A DNA stretch of 64,000 nt from Camellia lanceoleosa (Eukaryota > Streptophyta > Magnoliopsida > Ericales > Theaceae): assembly GCA_025200525.1 (NCBI GenBank), contig CM045761.1:38944190-39008189 (forward strand). Direction: 5' to 3'. The notes beneath the pieces were generated by a model that was given only the letters and a program-made list of their open reading frames with translations, was not told the origin of the DNA and did not search any database. Shown in pieces: positions 1 to 10,600 of the stretch; position 1 is the first letter of the stretch, and each line of letters opens with the position of its first letter. Made by a program: the position numbers and the translations under genes.

Positions 1-505
1 TAATCGATACAATCACAACAGTTATACAATGCAAGTAAAACTTATGGTATTGCTAATTGCAGAAATGAATGGCTAAAAAATGAAAAGAAATAGGAAACCT
101 CCAACAAAAACCCATCAAGTGATAGCCCTCCCATAGTCACAGACTGGGTGAACCGCACACACCTTAGAATCAAGTATCCAATGAGAAGAAAGGTGAAATC
201 CCATTCATTTCAAGAAGATGCCAAGTGAAACAAATTTAACAAATATGTGTAGTATAGTATAGTATAGCTATCACCAAGAGATTACATTCATCCATCAGGG
301 ACTCCTAAAGACTTACATCCAAGACTTCTAAAAGCTGTTCAAATTTCTCACAAATCGAATCACAAAACATTTTGGAATAACTAGTTTGAATTCTCTAAAC
401 CAGAAATCAAAATTTATTCAGATCAAAACTCCAACTTAACCTCAATTAAATAATCAATAGTCATTCACAATCAAACAAGTTACAAATAATGGTTAAGCAC
501 GTTAC
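1..505. other. AT-rich flank or intron, no recognised exon
   Basis: No coding exon or named repeat was recognised. On the minus strand this lies downstream of the donor site that closes the second phosphomannose isomerase exon, so it would be the following intron if the gene fragment continues beyond the window. Confidence 0.4.
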
Positions 506-1060
506 CTTGAGACTAATAAACCCATAAAGGGCCTCGAATTCTGTTAGTGCCAAAGCCATTTCAGGCTTATAATTATCCTCCTTGAAGACATCAAGCAGAG
601 TCTTATGCAGAAACCCAGCAAATTCCTTATCAGGATGGGCCTATATCGACAATGCCTTTGAAACTAAAAGTACCTAACACATTCCAATTAATCAAAAATC
701 TATTCAATCACTTTAATACACAGACCATGAAATTCATAATCAAAGCAAAAACATCAGAGTATTTTTACCTTGAAAATAAAAGGAAGAGTAACGCCCCATT
801 TCTGAATAACATTATCGCAAAGAACACTAAGGACTTTGGCAATCCACGAGTTGAAACTCAAACCCACACAGTCTGAACCAATCAACACTATCATTGAAGC
901 TTTGGAGGACGAAGGAGGGTTCGGACTCGTGAGTGCCCATCCAGAACTCGGCGTAAGGCTTGGCTTCATCGACGTCGATCCCAGAATTCAGAGAGAACAG
1001 CCTCGCAACACGCGATTGGCGGCCGAATCAACCTCAATCGTAGTCATGCATTGAACATCT
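506..1060 (-). pseudogene. phosphomannose isomerase (type I) fragment, broken
   Basis: Type I phosphomannose isomerase is a zinc enzyme that interconverts fructose-6-phosphate and mannose-6-phosphate for GDP-mannose and ascorbate synthesis. Minus-strand translation gives family signatures in order. The first exon (about 1045 to 769) has a stretch reading DEAKPYAEFWMGTHES, then, after a frame change, a stretch ending WGVTLPFIFK. A GT donor at 767-768 follows. The second exon (663 to 506) contains KALSI-stop-AHPDK and KPEMALALTEFEALYGF, with an AG acceptor at 664-665 and a GT donor at 504-505. The stop is TAG at 641-643, where the family has Gln. That Gln and the His two residues later are zinc ligands in characterised members. 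The start of exon 1 is too degraded to place an ATG. Retained splice sites indicate an unprocessed gene fragment, not a retrocopy. The left end runs towards the window edge. Confidence 0.85.
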
Positions 1061-1389
1061 CTGTCTCTGCGCCCTCCTCATTTGACTCACCAGCCTCCAT
1101 CAACGTCATACAAGAAAAGCCCCTTCCATAGTGCTAGAAGAAACCCCTTCTGTAAACTATGACGATACCATCGTCATCAACGAGATATTGAAACCCTAGA
1201 AATTTAGGAATTTCTAGAGAAATGGCAAAGCTTCTCACACTAACCCATTGTAGCCGAATAGTTTCTTCCACTTTAAAAATTACTTTTGTCTTTGGTTTAA
1301 CAATTAAAAAAATTAAAAACTTGGATGCCCTCCTCTCTCAATTGATGTATATGTTTTTTTTTATTACATATTTCTTTTTTGGGTGAATT
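1061..1389. other. no feature seen
   Basis: This is upstream of the phosphomannose isomerase fragment on the minus strand and may hold its decayed 5' region. No motif was recognised. Confidence 0.4.
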
Positions 1390-1752
1390 GACGATAAAAA
1401 TATATTTCTCATTAAATAGTTTTAAAATATTTAAAATTAATTTTTTTTAAAAATATTTAAAATTATTGGTGACAAAAATATATTCCTCATTAATAATTTT
1501 ATAATTTGTGACAAATTTTTTTCTCACTAAAAGTCTCAAAATTTTTGGCGCCACCCAAAAACAATTAGAGGAAAAATCTTTAGTGACGAAATTTAATTTT
1601 TCCTCACCTAAAAATAAGTATTTATTAACGAAAATAAATTTCGTCACCTATTATTTTTACTTTTTATTATATGTGACAAAATTTTATAATTCGTCACGGA
1701 TTATTCTTATTTAGTGACAAAATATTTTCTTCATTACTTTTCGTCACCATAG
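1390..1752. repeat. GTGAC/GTCAC-rich repeat, copy A
   Basis: AT-rich unit studded with gtgacaaa and ttcgtcac motifs in both orientations, with a central tttggcgcca. It recurs in the same order and orientation at about 2070-2498. Many short inverted subterminal motifs are typical of non-autonomous DNA transposons of the CACTA or Mutator type, but clear terminal repeats were not found. Confidence 0.6.
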
Positions 1753-1781
1753 GTTTAGAGAGTTAATTAACTTGTGTTTTG

Positions 1782-1786
<5 letters not shown>

Positions 1787-1812
<26 letters not shown>

Positions 1813-1813
1813 A
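1787..1813. repeat. (GA)n microsatellite
   Basis: Uninterrupted AG dinucleotides about 27 bases long, between the two GTGAC-rich repeat copies. Confidence 0.95.
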
Positions 1814-2069
1814 AATTGAAAAACAAAAATAAAAAGAAGAAAAAAGGAAAAATGCCTAACACCCAGGGGGTACCTTAGAGTCCTTTGATTTTTCATTGGC
1901 TCAAAAACTGTTTTCCTTTTCTTTCTTTTTTCCAGCCAATGGGGGGGTGACACCTCACTGGGGGTTGTCAGTGGGGGTCACCCCACTGGAGGTCTGTAGC
2001 ATGGCCCTGGAAAAAAGTTAGTTGTCTATTTCTTCCATTACCGTCCCAATATGTCAAAAATTTTCCTCC

Positions 2070-2498
2070 AAAATTGGTGACAAAATAATTTCTTCACTAA
2101 AAAGTCTCAAAATATTAAAAATTATTAGTGACAAAAATATATTTCTCACCAAATGGTCTTAAAATATTTAAAGCAAGTTTCTCAAAAAATATATATACAA
2201 AATTATTGGTGACGAAAATATATTCCTCGTTAATAATTTTATAATTGGTGACAAAAAAAATTTCTCGCCAAAAGTCTCAAATTTTGGCGCCAACCAAAAA
2301 AAAAAATTAGTGGGAAAACCTTCAGTGACAAAACTTAATTTTTCCTCACCTAAAAAGAAATATTTGTTGACAAAAACAAATTTCGTCACCTATTATTTTT
2401 ATTTTTTATTATACGTGACAAAATTTAATAATTCGACACGGATTATTCTTATTTAGTGACAAAATTTATTTTCTTCACTACTTTTCGTTACCATAGAT
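2070..2498. repeat. GTGAC/GTCAC-rich repeat, copy B
   Basis: Second direct copy of the unit at 1390-1752. It shares the tttggcgcca core, the cacggattattcttattta segment and the terminal ttcttcactacttttcgt stretch. The two copies differ by scattered substitutions and small indels. Confidence 0.6.
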
Positions 2499-2519
2499 TA
2501 CTTTTGTTGTATAAATATA

Positions 2520-2765
2520 ATGGTTAGAACTACATAAATATAAGACTTCAGAACTAGGAACAAAATGAGTAGGATATGAGTGTTTTTTTTTTTTTTTTCT
2601 TCTCTTTTTTTTTTCTTTTTTTTTTTTTTTATACATAGTTTTTTATTTAGAGATTCACGCGAGGTTGGTTTAGAAGTTATACTTTCTGCCAAATCCAATG
2701 GTGACATTTCTCAAACATTAATGTTTGGTTGGGGGATTTGGGGAGGAATTTGGAAAAGGTAAGTA
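2520..2765 (-). repeat. dispersed composite repeat, short form
   Basis: First of several window copies of a repeat carrying aagacttcagaactaggaa, a long T-rich tract and agattcacgcgaggttgg. The minus strand reads MSPLDLAES then TSKPTS. This copy lacks the roughly 690-bp insert present at 5522-6200 and 44299-44990. The other short-form copy starts at 63797. The T-rich tract would be a poly(A)-like region on the minus strand. Confidence 0.65.
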
Positions 2766-3694
2766 AAATATGAATAAAATATATTTACATTTCACCTAAT
2801 TTTACACACTTTTTCTTTTTCCTATTAGTGGAATAACTATGCACTTTAAGCATTAATTCATCAAAACTAAAATGAAAAAATTGTACTTTGTACGGTATGC
2901 TTATGCAAATTAGGTGAGATTGTATCCTATATGCTATTTGTGCTAAGTTCGGTTGGTTAGAAGTGTGTGAGACCCATGGGATCGCCAATCCAAGCTAAGC
3001 TAAGCTTCAATTGATTCCCCTTTAAAGCTAAGCTACATTTGTTGTCGTTGTTTTTTTTTTTTTTTTTTACATTTTTTTTTTTTTTTTTTTTTTTATGATA
3101 AAAAGATGTATTGGTATGGCCAACACATGACAACCCACCTTGAACGTGACAGAAATCATGATTTTAATTCCAAGGAAGCAATACATTTAGTGTCAAGTAT
3201 AGATCATCAAAAATTAGGATTTTAAGATTAAGATGAAAAAAATAAAAATGAAAGTGAAAACAAAAAGAAACTTAATGAGCTGCTTCATTATTAGCAAAAG
3301 GATGTAGGTTGTCTAATAAGAATATGATGGACATGTTACATCCACCACCTTTTTTTGCTACATCTATCAATTTTAATTAAATTATAAAGGTATCATTTTA
3401 AAAAATTTGCCTAGACAAGATATCTTACTTGTCGTTTAACAATGATTGACCCTTTGACTTTTTAATTGAGAGTGTATAGGAGTGACCAACTAAGTTAATA
3501 TAATAAATTAATTAATTTATGAAAAATAATTTATAAGTAGATTTTTTTTAAACAAAAAAATCATCGAGAATAATGTGATAGTGACAATGACATTTTTAAA
3601 GTTACAATTAATAAGGGTTGGTGTTTTGATACGAAATGTAATGAAATGACTACATTATTGTGTATGAATATTTTATACCAAAATTTTATTTGGA

Positions 3695-3739
<45 letters not shown>

Positions 3740-4570
3740 TTTTGACACCCAAACAGTGTACAAAAATACTATAGTGATAAACATCCGTAGTCCTACAAAC
3801 AAGGACAAAATCAATCTTGTAATTGTCAAAAACTAAGAGCAAGCACACATAATTTGATCAATTGGGGTACACTTCTACTTATGAGATTAGGAGATCTTTG
3901 GTTTGCATTTCTTTTTTTTTTTTTTTTTTCATTTTTTTATCATTTAATTTTTATTTTTTTGAAAAAATTAGAAAAATTAAAAAATATTATTCTAAGGTCC
4001 CCCTCTTTAGAATAATACTAAGGCCTCATTTGGAAATATGTTTTTTTAGTAACTTTTTAGTTTTTTGGCTAAAATATGATGTAAAAAAAATTAATATGTT
4101 TGGGATGAATTTTTAGTTTTTTACGAAAAAATGTGCAAAAAGTAAAGAGAAAATAAAATCTTTAACTTTTGGTATAGGTTGTTGGCTTTTTAATTTTTTT
4201 AGTGACTTTTTAACTTTTAGGCTAAAAAGTAATGTTGTCAAACGAGGCCTAAGTCTCCCAATCTCCTATAGAGGGTGGGTGTCCCTCTTTCTCTTTAGAC
4301 TAGGTTGGTTATATTATTATACCTAACTTTGTGTTATTCTACTTAAATACTGAAAAGTCTCCTATATCTTATATTATTAATTGAGTGATGATAGAGAGCA
4401 CTAGAGTTGGAGCTCTAATGCCAACTCTAGTGATTTGGCAATACATAAAAAGAAAAAAAAAATGCAACATCACAAGCCAAAATATCAAATCATCAGGTGA
4501 GGCCCACTTCCCACTTCTAGAGCTCCTCATTTAGAGATCTCAAACATTTTTTATTATTAATTATACTCAA
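2766..4570. other. intergenic, low-complexity tracts
   Basis: It contains poly(T) runs around 3049-3094 and 3911-3960, a (TTA)n microsatellite at 3698-3736 and AT-rich sequence. A possible short inverted element lies near 4019-4260, where aaggcctcatttggaaa recurs inverted as aacgaggcctaag. No gene was recognised. Confidence 0.5.
3698..3736. repeat. (TTA)n microsatellite
   Basis: About thirteen uninterrupted TAT/TTA triplets. The asparagine-rich minus-strand reading across it is an artefact of the repeat. Confidence 0.95.
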
Positions 4571-4695
4571 ATGATGCTTGACCAAACTTGCCACACAAAG
4601 GGGCAGAAAAGTGGAATATGGTTCAAGGATTCCAACTCAGATTTACACAACACACAGGATTATAACTTAGCTTTATTCATCTTCCACTTTCTAAT
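4571..4695 (-). mobile_element. LINE reverse-transcriptase C-terminal fragment (zf-RVT)
   Basis: Minus-strand translation gives ELESLNHIPLFCPFVWQVW, the Cys-His zinc-finger-like domain that follows the reverse transcriptase in plant L1-type non-LTR retrotransposons. Nearly the same sequence recurs at 43878-44175 and 60444-60590. A hAT element cuts this copy at 4696; the interrupted sequence resumes at 5364. Confidence 0.75.
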
Positions 4696-5363
4696 TAGGG
4701 GTGAGCAGGTCTGGATTAGTCCGAATTGGGATAAAATCAGGACCAATCCGTTATCTACGGTTCTTAAAAAATTGAAACTCATCTAATCCATTTAAATCGT
4801 GGAACAAATCTGAACCAATCCATTTAAACACAGATTGGATTGGTTTAGGATTACGGATTCACATAATTAAATTAACAAAAATATATATATATATATAGAG
4901 AACATTTTAATTTCATAAAAATATAAACATAGTATCATATTAATTCCACAATAGCAACATGTCTTTCCATAATAGTGACATACTGTCCTAGAATTTAAAC
5001 AATCATAAGCAAATTGGCTCCACTACAAATATTTATACCATTACAAATTAACACTAAAAACCAACAAACAAAAGCAATAAAAGAAGATACTATGCAGCTT
5101 TAGGTTTGGATTTAGGTTTTATATGGAATAAGAGAAGATACTATGTGAGATGGTGCATAATATAAATATAGGCTATTTGTATACGGTCCGGATCGGTTCC
5201 AATCCAAGGCTATGGGGTTCAATCCGAAACCAATCCATGGACTACGGATTTTTAATTTTTCAATCTGGAACTGAACTACAGATTCAAAAAACCAATCCAA
5301 ACCTACTGGATTGGATTGGACCAGATCGAATTACGAATTTGACAGATTCCTTGTTCAACCCTA
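4696..5363. mobile_element. non-autonomous hAT element with 8-bp TSD
   Basis: 668-bp insertion flanked by a perfect target duplication tttctaat (4688-4695 and 5364-5371). Termini are TAGGGGTGAGCAGG and, read inverted from the right end, TAGGGTTGAACAAGG. An uninterrupted version of the target exists at 44165-44200, which confirms both ends. The interior repeats the motif aatccaat in both orientations, which fits transposase-binding subterminal repeats. No transposase coding sequence is present. Confidence 0.9.
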
Positions 5364-5371
5364 TTTCTAAT

Positions 5372-6480
5372 GCATCTGCTCCAATTGTTTAGTTAGAATT
5401 GCATAAATATAACACTTCAAAACTAGGAACAAAATGAGTAGGATATGATTGTTTTTTGTTTGTTTGTTCGTTTGTTTGTTTTTTCTTTTTCTTTTCTTTT
5501 TTTTATATATAGTTTTTTATTGGGGCATTTATACACAAGTCTTAATTTATGAACTTATACTCCATTAAGTCCTAACTTAGATTTTTTAGACTTTTAAGTC
5601 CCACTAAATTTTTAATAATCAGAATTATCCTTGTTCATCATTTATAATTATCTATACAGGAACATGATGATTTGACATTTATTTTGATTTTGAAAACTTT
5701 AAAATATCAACTTTCAAATTGAAAAAACTAAAAAAAAAAAAAAAATTATGTGCAAAATTTTTTTTTTTGTTGAAATTTTTGAATTATTTTTTTATGCAAA
5801 ACTGAAAATTTTGTATCTATAAAAAAACATGATGATGGAACATTGATGTGCAAAATTGAAAAGAAAAAGAAAAACTTTGAAAATGAAAAAACTAATAATA
5901 ATCTCAGTTTTAAAACTAAAAAAAACTTGTTAATATTCTTGATTTTATAAAATAGTTGAATCAAACCAATAAGTAAAAGGGTAAAAACATTTAATCTCAT
6001 GCTCTGTTTTTTTTTAATCAGTTAGTGAAACAATTATCTGGAACATTATTGTGCCAAATTAATAATGTTTTTAATTTTAAAAATTAGAAAAAATTGATAA
6101 TATTCTCAATTTTATTAAATAGGACTTATTAGTTCAAAAAATTTTAAATAGGACATAAGCTACCATAATATTTATAAATAAGATTTTTATGTAATTAATT
6201 TTTTTATTTTTTATTTTTTTTATTTAGAGATTCACACGAGGTTGGTTTTGATGTTCTACTTTCTGCCAAATCCAATGGTGACATTTCTCAAACATTAAGA
6301 AACTTCAAGTAATTTGTTGGTTTGGTGACTAAGTAGTGATTGTTAAGTCATATGCTATTATTAATTTTCTTTAGTCTGATGAATAATCTAGAAGACAGTG
6401 GTAGCTATTTTTCATTGCTTGAACACACTCCACATACAGCTACAGGGCACTTCAAATGAGCAAGAAGCACCAACATGCAC
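5372..6480 (-). repeat. dispersed composite repeat, long form
   Basis: It continues the sequence interrupted by the hAT insertion and aligns along its whole length with 44175-45310: catctgctccaattgttt, the T-rich tract, a roughly 690-bp inner insert (5522-6200), the cacgaggttggtttt segment and the 6300-6480 tail. The inner insert starts ggggcatttatacacaag and ends with an imperfect inverted version of that start. It is absent from the copies at 2520 and 63797. Confidence 0.7.
5522..6200. mobile_element. inner insert of long-form repeat, putative TIR element
   Basis: About 680 bp present in two copies of the composite repeat and missing from two others, so it behaves as an insertion. The left end gggcatttatacacaagt and the inverted right end share the core AAGTCTTA-TTTAT, giving imperfect terminal inverted repeats. 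Boundaries are uncertain by some tens of bases because both ends sit in T-rich sequence. No coding sequence. Confidence 0.5.
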
Positions 6481-6504
6481 TGATTGATTATTTATTTATT
6501 TACT

Positions 6505-6700
6505 TTTTTTTTTCTTTTTTTATCAGCAAAACAAAACTTTATTACTGAAAGAGGCATAATACATGCAAAATTACATCAACAAATTTTTTTTTTTTTGATC
6601 AGCAAAACAAAACTTTATTAATAAAAGAGGCATAATACATGCAAAATTACATCAACAAAGTAGGGGAGTGCAGAAAATATGATAGTTAAACTTAACAATC
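6505..6700 (-). mobile_element. two abutting LINE 3' tails
   Basis: Two T tracts (minus-strand poly(A)), each followed by atcagcaaaacaaaacttta and about 45 bases of near-identical sequence ending in acatcaacaaa, start near 6508 and 6584. The poly(A), then TGCTGATC-like end, then AATAAAGTTTT order on the minus strand matches LINE 3' ends at 13999, 40427, 45920 and 59826. The doubling is either a second insertion at the same place or a tandem duplication of the end. Confidence 0.6.
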
Positions 6701-7410
6701 CCAATTAGGTTGGCACTGCAAAAAAAACGCAATTATATGCTAAGCAATCGACCTAGGATTGGTGAGGAACCAATCAAAAACACCCAAAGAGAAGAACAAA
6801 ACTTTACTTATTAGCTTTTGTTTCTGTTTATTTTAGGATTAGAGATGTGAACCTGATAAGTAGGAGTATCTGAAGGGGTGAGCGAGGGGGGCGGGGGGTT
6901 ATGGGAATACCCCTCCCCAGCCCGTAGTCTTATAGGACCACAAGAAGGCAACTGAAGGGAACGAAAGAGCGTTCTAACAAAGCGTCAAAAGGCGAGAGAG
7001 AATGAACCTCACACCATGGTGCTTCCTTTTTTTGAAGCAGCCAAGAAAAACCTTCATTGATAATAAGATCATACAGGATGATAATACACCAAAGAAAGGA
7101 GAGGGGAAGGTTTGGTGCTTCCTTATACACCACTAGGACCAACGTGAAAAAATGACTAAACATAAAAGCCATTGCTATTTTTTTTTTTTTTTTTATCTAA
7201 ATTTATTAGGGAAAACTGCAAAAAAATAAAATAAAAATGACACCAACTCAAAATAATTGTAATGTCATGAAAGTACAAGCAATTTATGCATTAGATTGTA
7301 TAATTAAGTCTTGTATTTTCATCTTTTTTAAATTGAGTTTATACCATTTTATTACAATTGTCCCAACTCATTATCCAAACACAACTGAGGGATCTCAAAA
7401 AGGTATCCCT
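6701..7410. other. LINE 3' UTR remnant and unclassified intergenic DNA
   Basis: 6690-6780 keeps traces of the LINE 3' UTR (inverted gttggcact and ctaagcaatcga segments). A G-rich stretch lies at 6880-6920. No gene was recognised. A poly(T) tract ends near 7195. Confidence 0.4.
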
Positions 7411-7417
7411 AACTTCT

Positions 7418-7425
7418 TATAAATA
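7418..7425 (+). promoter_or_regulatory. TATA box of the carbonic anhydrase gene
   Basis: TATAAATA lies 60 bp before the chosen ATG at 7485. That leaves room for a short 5' leader starting about 30 bp downstream of the box. Confidence 0.6.
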
Positions 7426-7484
7426 GCAGTAGTAGTGGAAGATATTAGACATGCAATTGAATTCTAAACAGAATTGCACCTTCA

Positions 7485-7579
7485 ATGGCTGCCCTACTCA
7501 CCTTCTTGGTCATTATAGCCACTGCATTCTTCTTTGTCGACACCTTTGCCATTCCTATAGCCATACAGCTAGAGGGTAT

Positions 7580-7623
<44 letters not shown>

Positions 7624-10600
7624 CTTCTTATATATATATATGTTGTGCTTCTCCTCTATATGAAGTTGGAACCTAGACTAATATAAATCGTTTAATTACA
7701 TGGATTTTTATGGATTTGGATTACATCTTACAAATCCAATTAAAATTAAATTTAAAAGGGTTGAATATGAATATTCATTTAAATTCGTTTAAACGAGTTC
7801 CACCACCTCCACCACCACAACCACGATGCTATTGCTTCCACCACCATCACTACTCCACCTCTACCACTATCGCATTTTTCACCACCATCACCGCTGCCAA
7901 TTGCTAGGAGGAGAAAATGTTTTCATAATCCAACTAACAATGATTAATTTTTTTGTTTTTGTGGCTTTTCCAGAGCTTGAAACAACTGCTGCGTTTAGCT
8001 ACTCTGGGGACACTGGCCCTGACAAATGGGGAAGCTTGAGCCCTGATTATAAGGCATGCTCGAACGGAAAATCACAGTCTCCAATTAACATTGTGGAGGA
8101 CAAAGCTGTTCCTAATAAAACCTTGAAGCCCTTAAGAAGACAATATTACCCTGTAAATGCTACGTTGGTTAACAATGGCTACAATGTTGAGGTATGTTAC
8201 CCATCGTCGTAGTTAATAAAAATTTGAAGTTATTTCAGCAAAAACATAAAAGATTTATCTTTTCTCTTTATTTATTATCCTCCAACGTTTGAGGTTTGAG
8301 TTGTCCAATTTGTAACGGAATTTTTGAAGTTAATTAGATGGAAATGTTATATTTCTCTATTTTTCATATGAATTTGTAGCAAATTCATGTATTTGACGGT
8401 TCATTTCCTTCATTTATTTACATTCTTGCCAATTATATATATTGGGTGGCTCATTTGCAAGCACAATAGGAGGGAGAAAAAAAAAAGGAAAAAGGAGCGT
8501 GCGAGGAAGTGACAAACTGTAACTTTGCCTTTGAATTAGTGAAGGGTTATTTATATGACGATTCCTCAAATTATTGAAAAATATCATTTTGATTTCTTAA
8601 ATCATAAACATATATAAATAGATCCTATAAACTATTAAAAAATATCACTTTGACTCTAAAAACTATAAAATAGTACAAACAAACCTCCTAAATTATAAAA
8701 ACATACCAATCAGTGTGTTTGATTTCAATTTTTTGAATTCAATTTTTTAGAAATTGAATTTTTTATTTTTCATTTTTTTTTTTGTTTTTAGTGAATATTT
8801 TTAAAATTTTAAACACTTTTTTTTACTCTTTTAGATACATGTTACTTAGATGTATCTAAAAAGTAAAATATTTTTAATTTTTTTTAAATCAATAAATATA
8901 CAAGAATAAAAAAAATATTGAATTCTTGGGGTTTTTTTTTTTTTTTGGTATTTAGTAAATTTTTTAAAGTTTTTTTTCCGCAAATATTATACTTTTTAAG
9001 TGTATTTATTGATTTTTTAAGGAGGTAAACTGATACTTTTCAATAATTTAATAGATTCATTTGTATGTTTTTATAGTTCAGAGGGTAAAAATAACATTTT
9101 TCAATAATTTAGAAGTCTCCATGTAAATATAGGCTTATGAGGTTTTCACGAGATCTCTTGCACATTAGTTTATTTATATAAATGAAAATATCAAGTTTCT
9201 AGGTAGGAAAAAATAAGACCTCTCAAAAACGGAGAATTTCTACTAATCGCAATGGTTAAAGAAATTGATTTTGTGGCATTAAGAATTGTATGTTATTGCT
9301 CAATGAAGAATTTTTGCGTGTAGATGGAATTTGGAAATGCAGGAGTGTTGATTGGAAATGGAAAAAACTACACCTTGCAGCAAATGCACTGGCATACTCG
9401 TTCTGAGCACACAATTGATAATGCCTCGTATGTTTTCTCTCTTTTGAGTTTTGTATAAGTCCCATAATTGTTACAATTACAATGTCATATAAATATTTGG
9501 ACAAATTTCATTTTACCTTCTTGTGCTTTTATCTATGTGCGAATTACCCGTGCTTTTGTTCATGTGCGGATTATCCCATTGTGGTTTGTGGATTAGAGTG
9601 TATCATCAAATATTCCATCCAATTTAACAGTAAGTATGAAACACGTGACAGACACAAGGGAGTTATATGCTCATTTTCAAATTTTAAAGGGATAAATCGC
9701 ATATAGAATAAAGGACAAAAGGTTAAGGTGCACTTTGCATTCCAAACAAATAATGAAAATATCCAAAGTTCACGCTTAAGTTACTTATATATAGGGATAT
9801 TTTAGTCTTTTTCGTTAAATCATTAACGAGCCTAACGGTACATTTCAAACCACAAACCACAAAAGGGCTATGTGATTATTTACAAAAATAGAAGGGGTAA
9901 TCCCACATGGACTAAACCACAAGCGGATAAAGTGAAATTTCCCTAGATATTTTCTACTAGTTACGCTTCTAAAGTTTTTGGAAGCAAAAAAGCTTATGGC
10001 TAAATTTTGATAATTACAGATTCGATGCAGAGCTTCATCTAGTCCACAAGGCTAGCGATGACAGCATCTCAGTTGTAGCCATCCTCTATGAACTTGGCAA
10101 ACCTGATCCGATTCTTACCAAGGTAGAATATATCTTGCATTTCATCATATTTTATCCATCACATCTAGGGATGGAAGTGAAGACGGGTTTGTAGTACCCG
10201 CCACCGCCTCTAATCATATTTTGGATGGAAGGAGGGTAGGGCAAATCCGGGAGGTGGCAGAGGAGCAGTAGGCAGGATAATTTTACAGCTTTAGAAATGA
10301 CACTACTAACAAAAATGAAAGATGATGTAATATATTATGGATAATAATTGTTAAGTGATGAGAATTATATATTAGAGATAAAGAAATAAAAATGAATGTT
10401 GAGTGTAATATTTTGGGAGAATTTTATCATACAACCCCTCATACTATATGCACCTTTAGTTACGTCATTTTCTTCTTTAGTTATGATGTTATTTTAAAAT
10501 ATTTGATTATGACCTTTTTTTGTATTTTGGTTATGACTTATTTATTTATTTATTTATTTATGACTTAAAAAAATGTATGGAATTATGTCATTTTTTTCTA

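Noticed and set aside
3561..3848. 95-codon minus-strand frame with an asparagine run
   Set aside because: The run is a (TTA)n microsatellite read on the other strand, and the flanks show no protein character.
7826..8212. 128-codon plus-strand frame with its own ATG
   Set aside because: It is carbonic anhydrase exon 2 (7974-8191) extended into the introns; the ATG lies in intron 1, not a separate gene.
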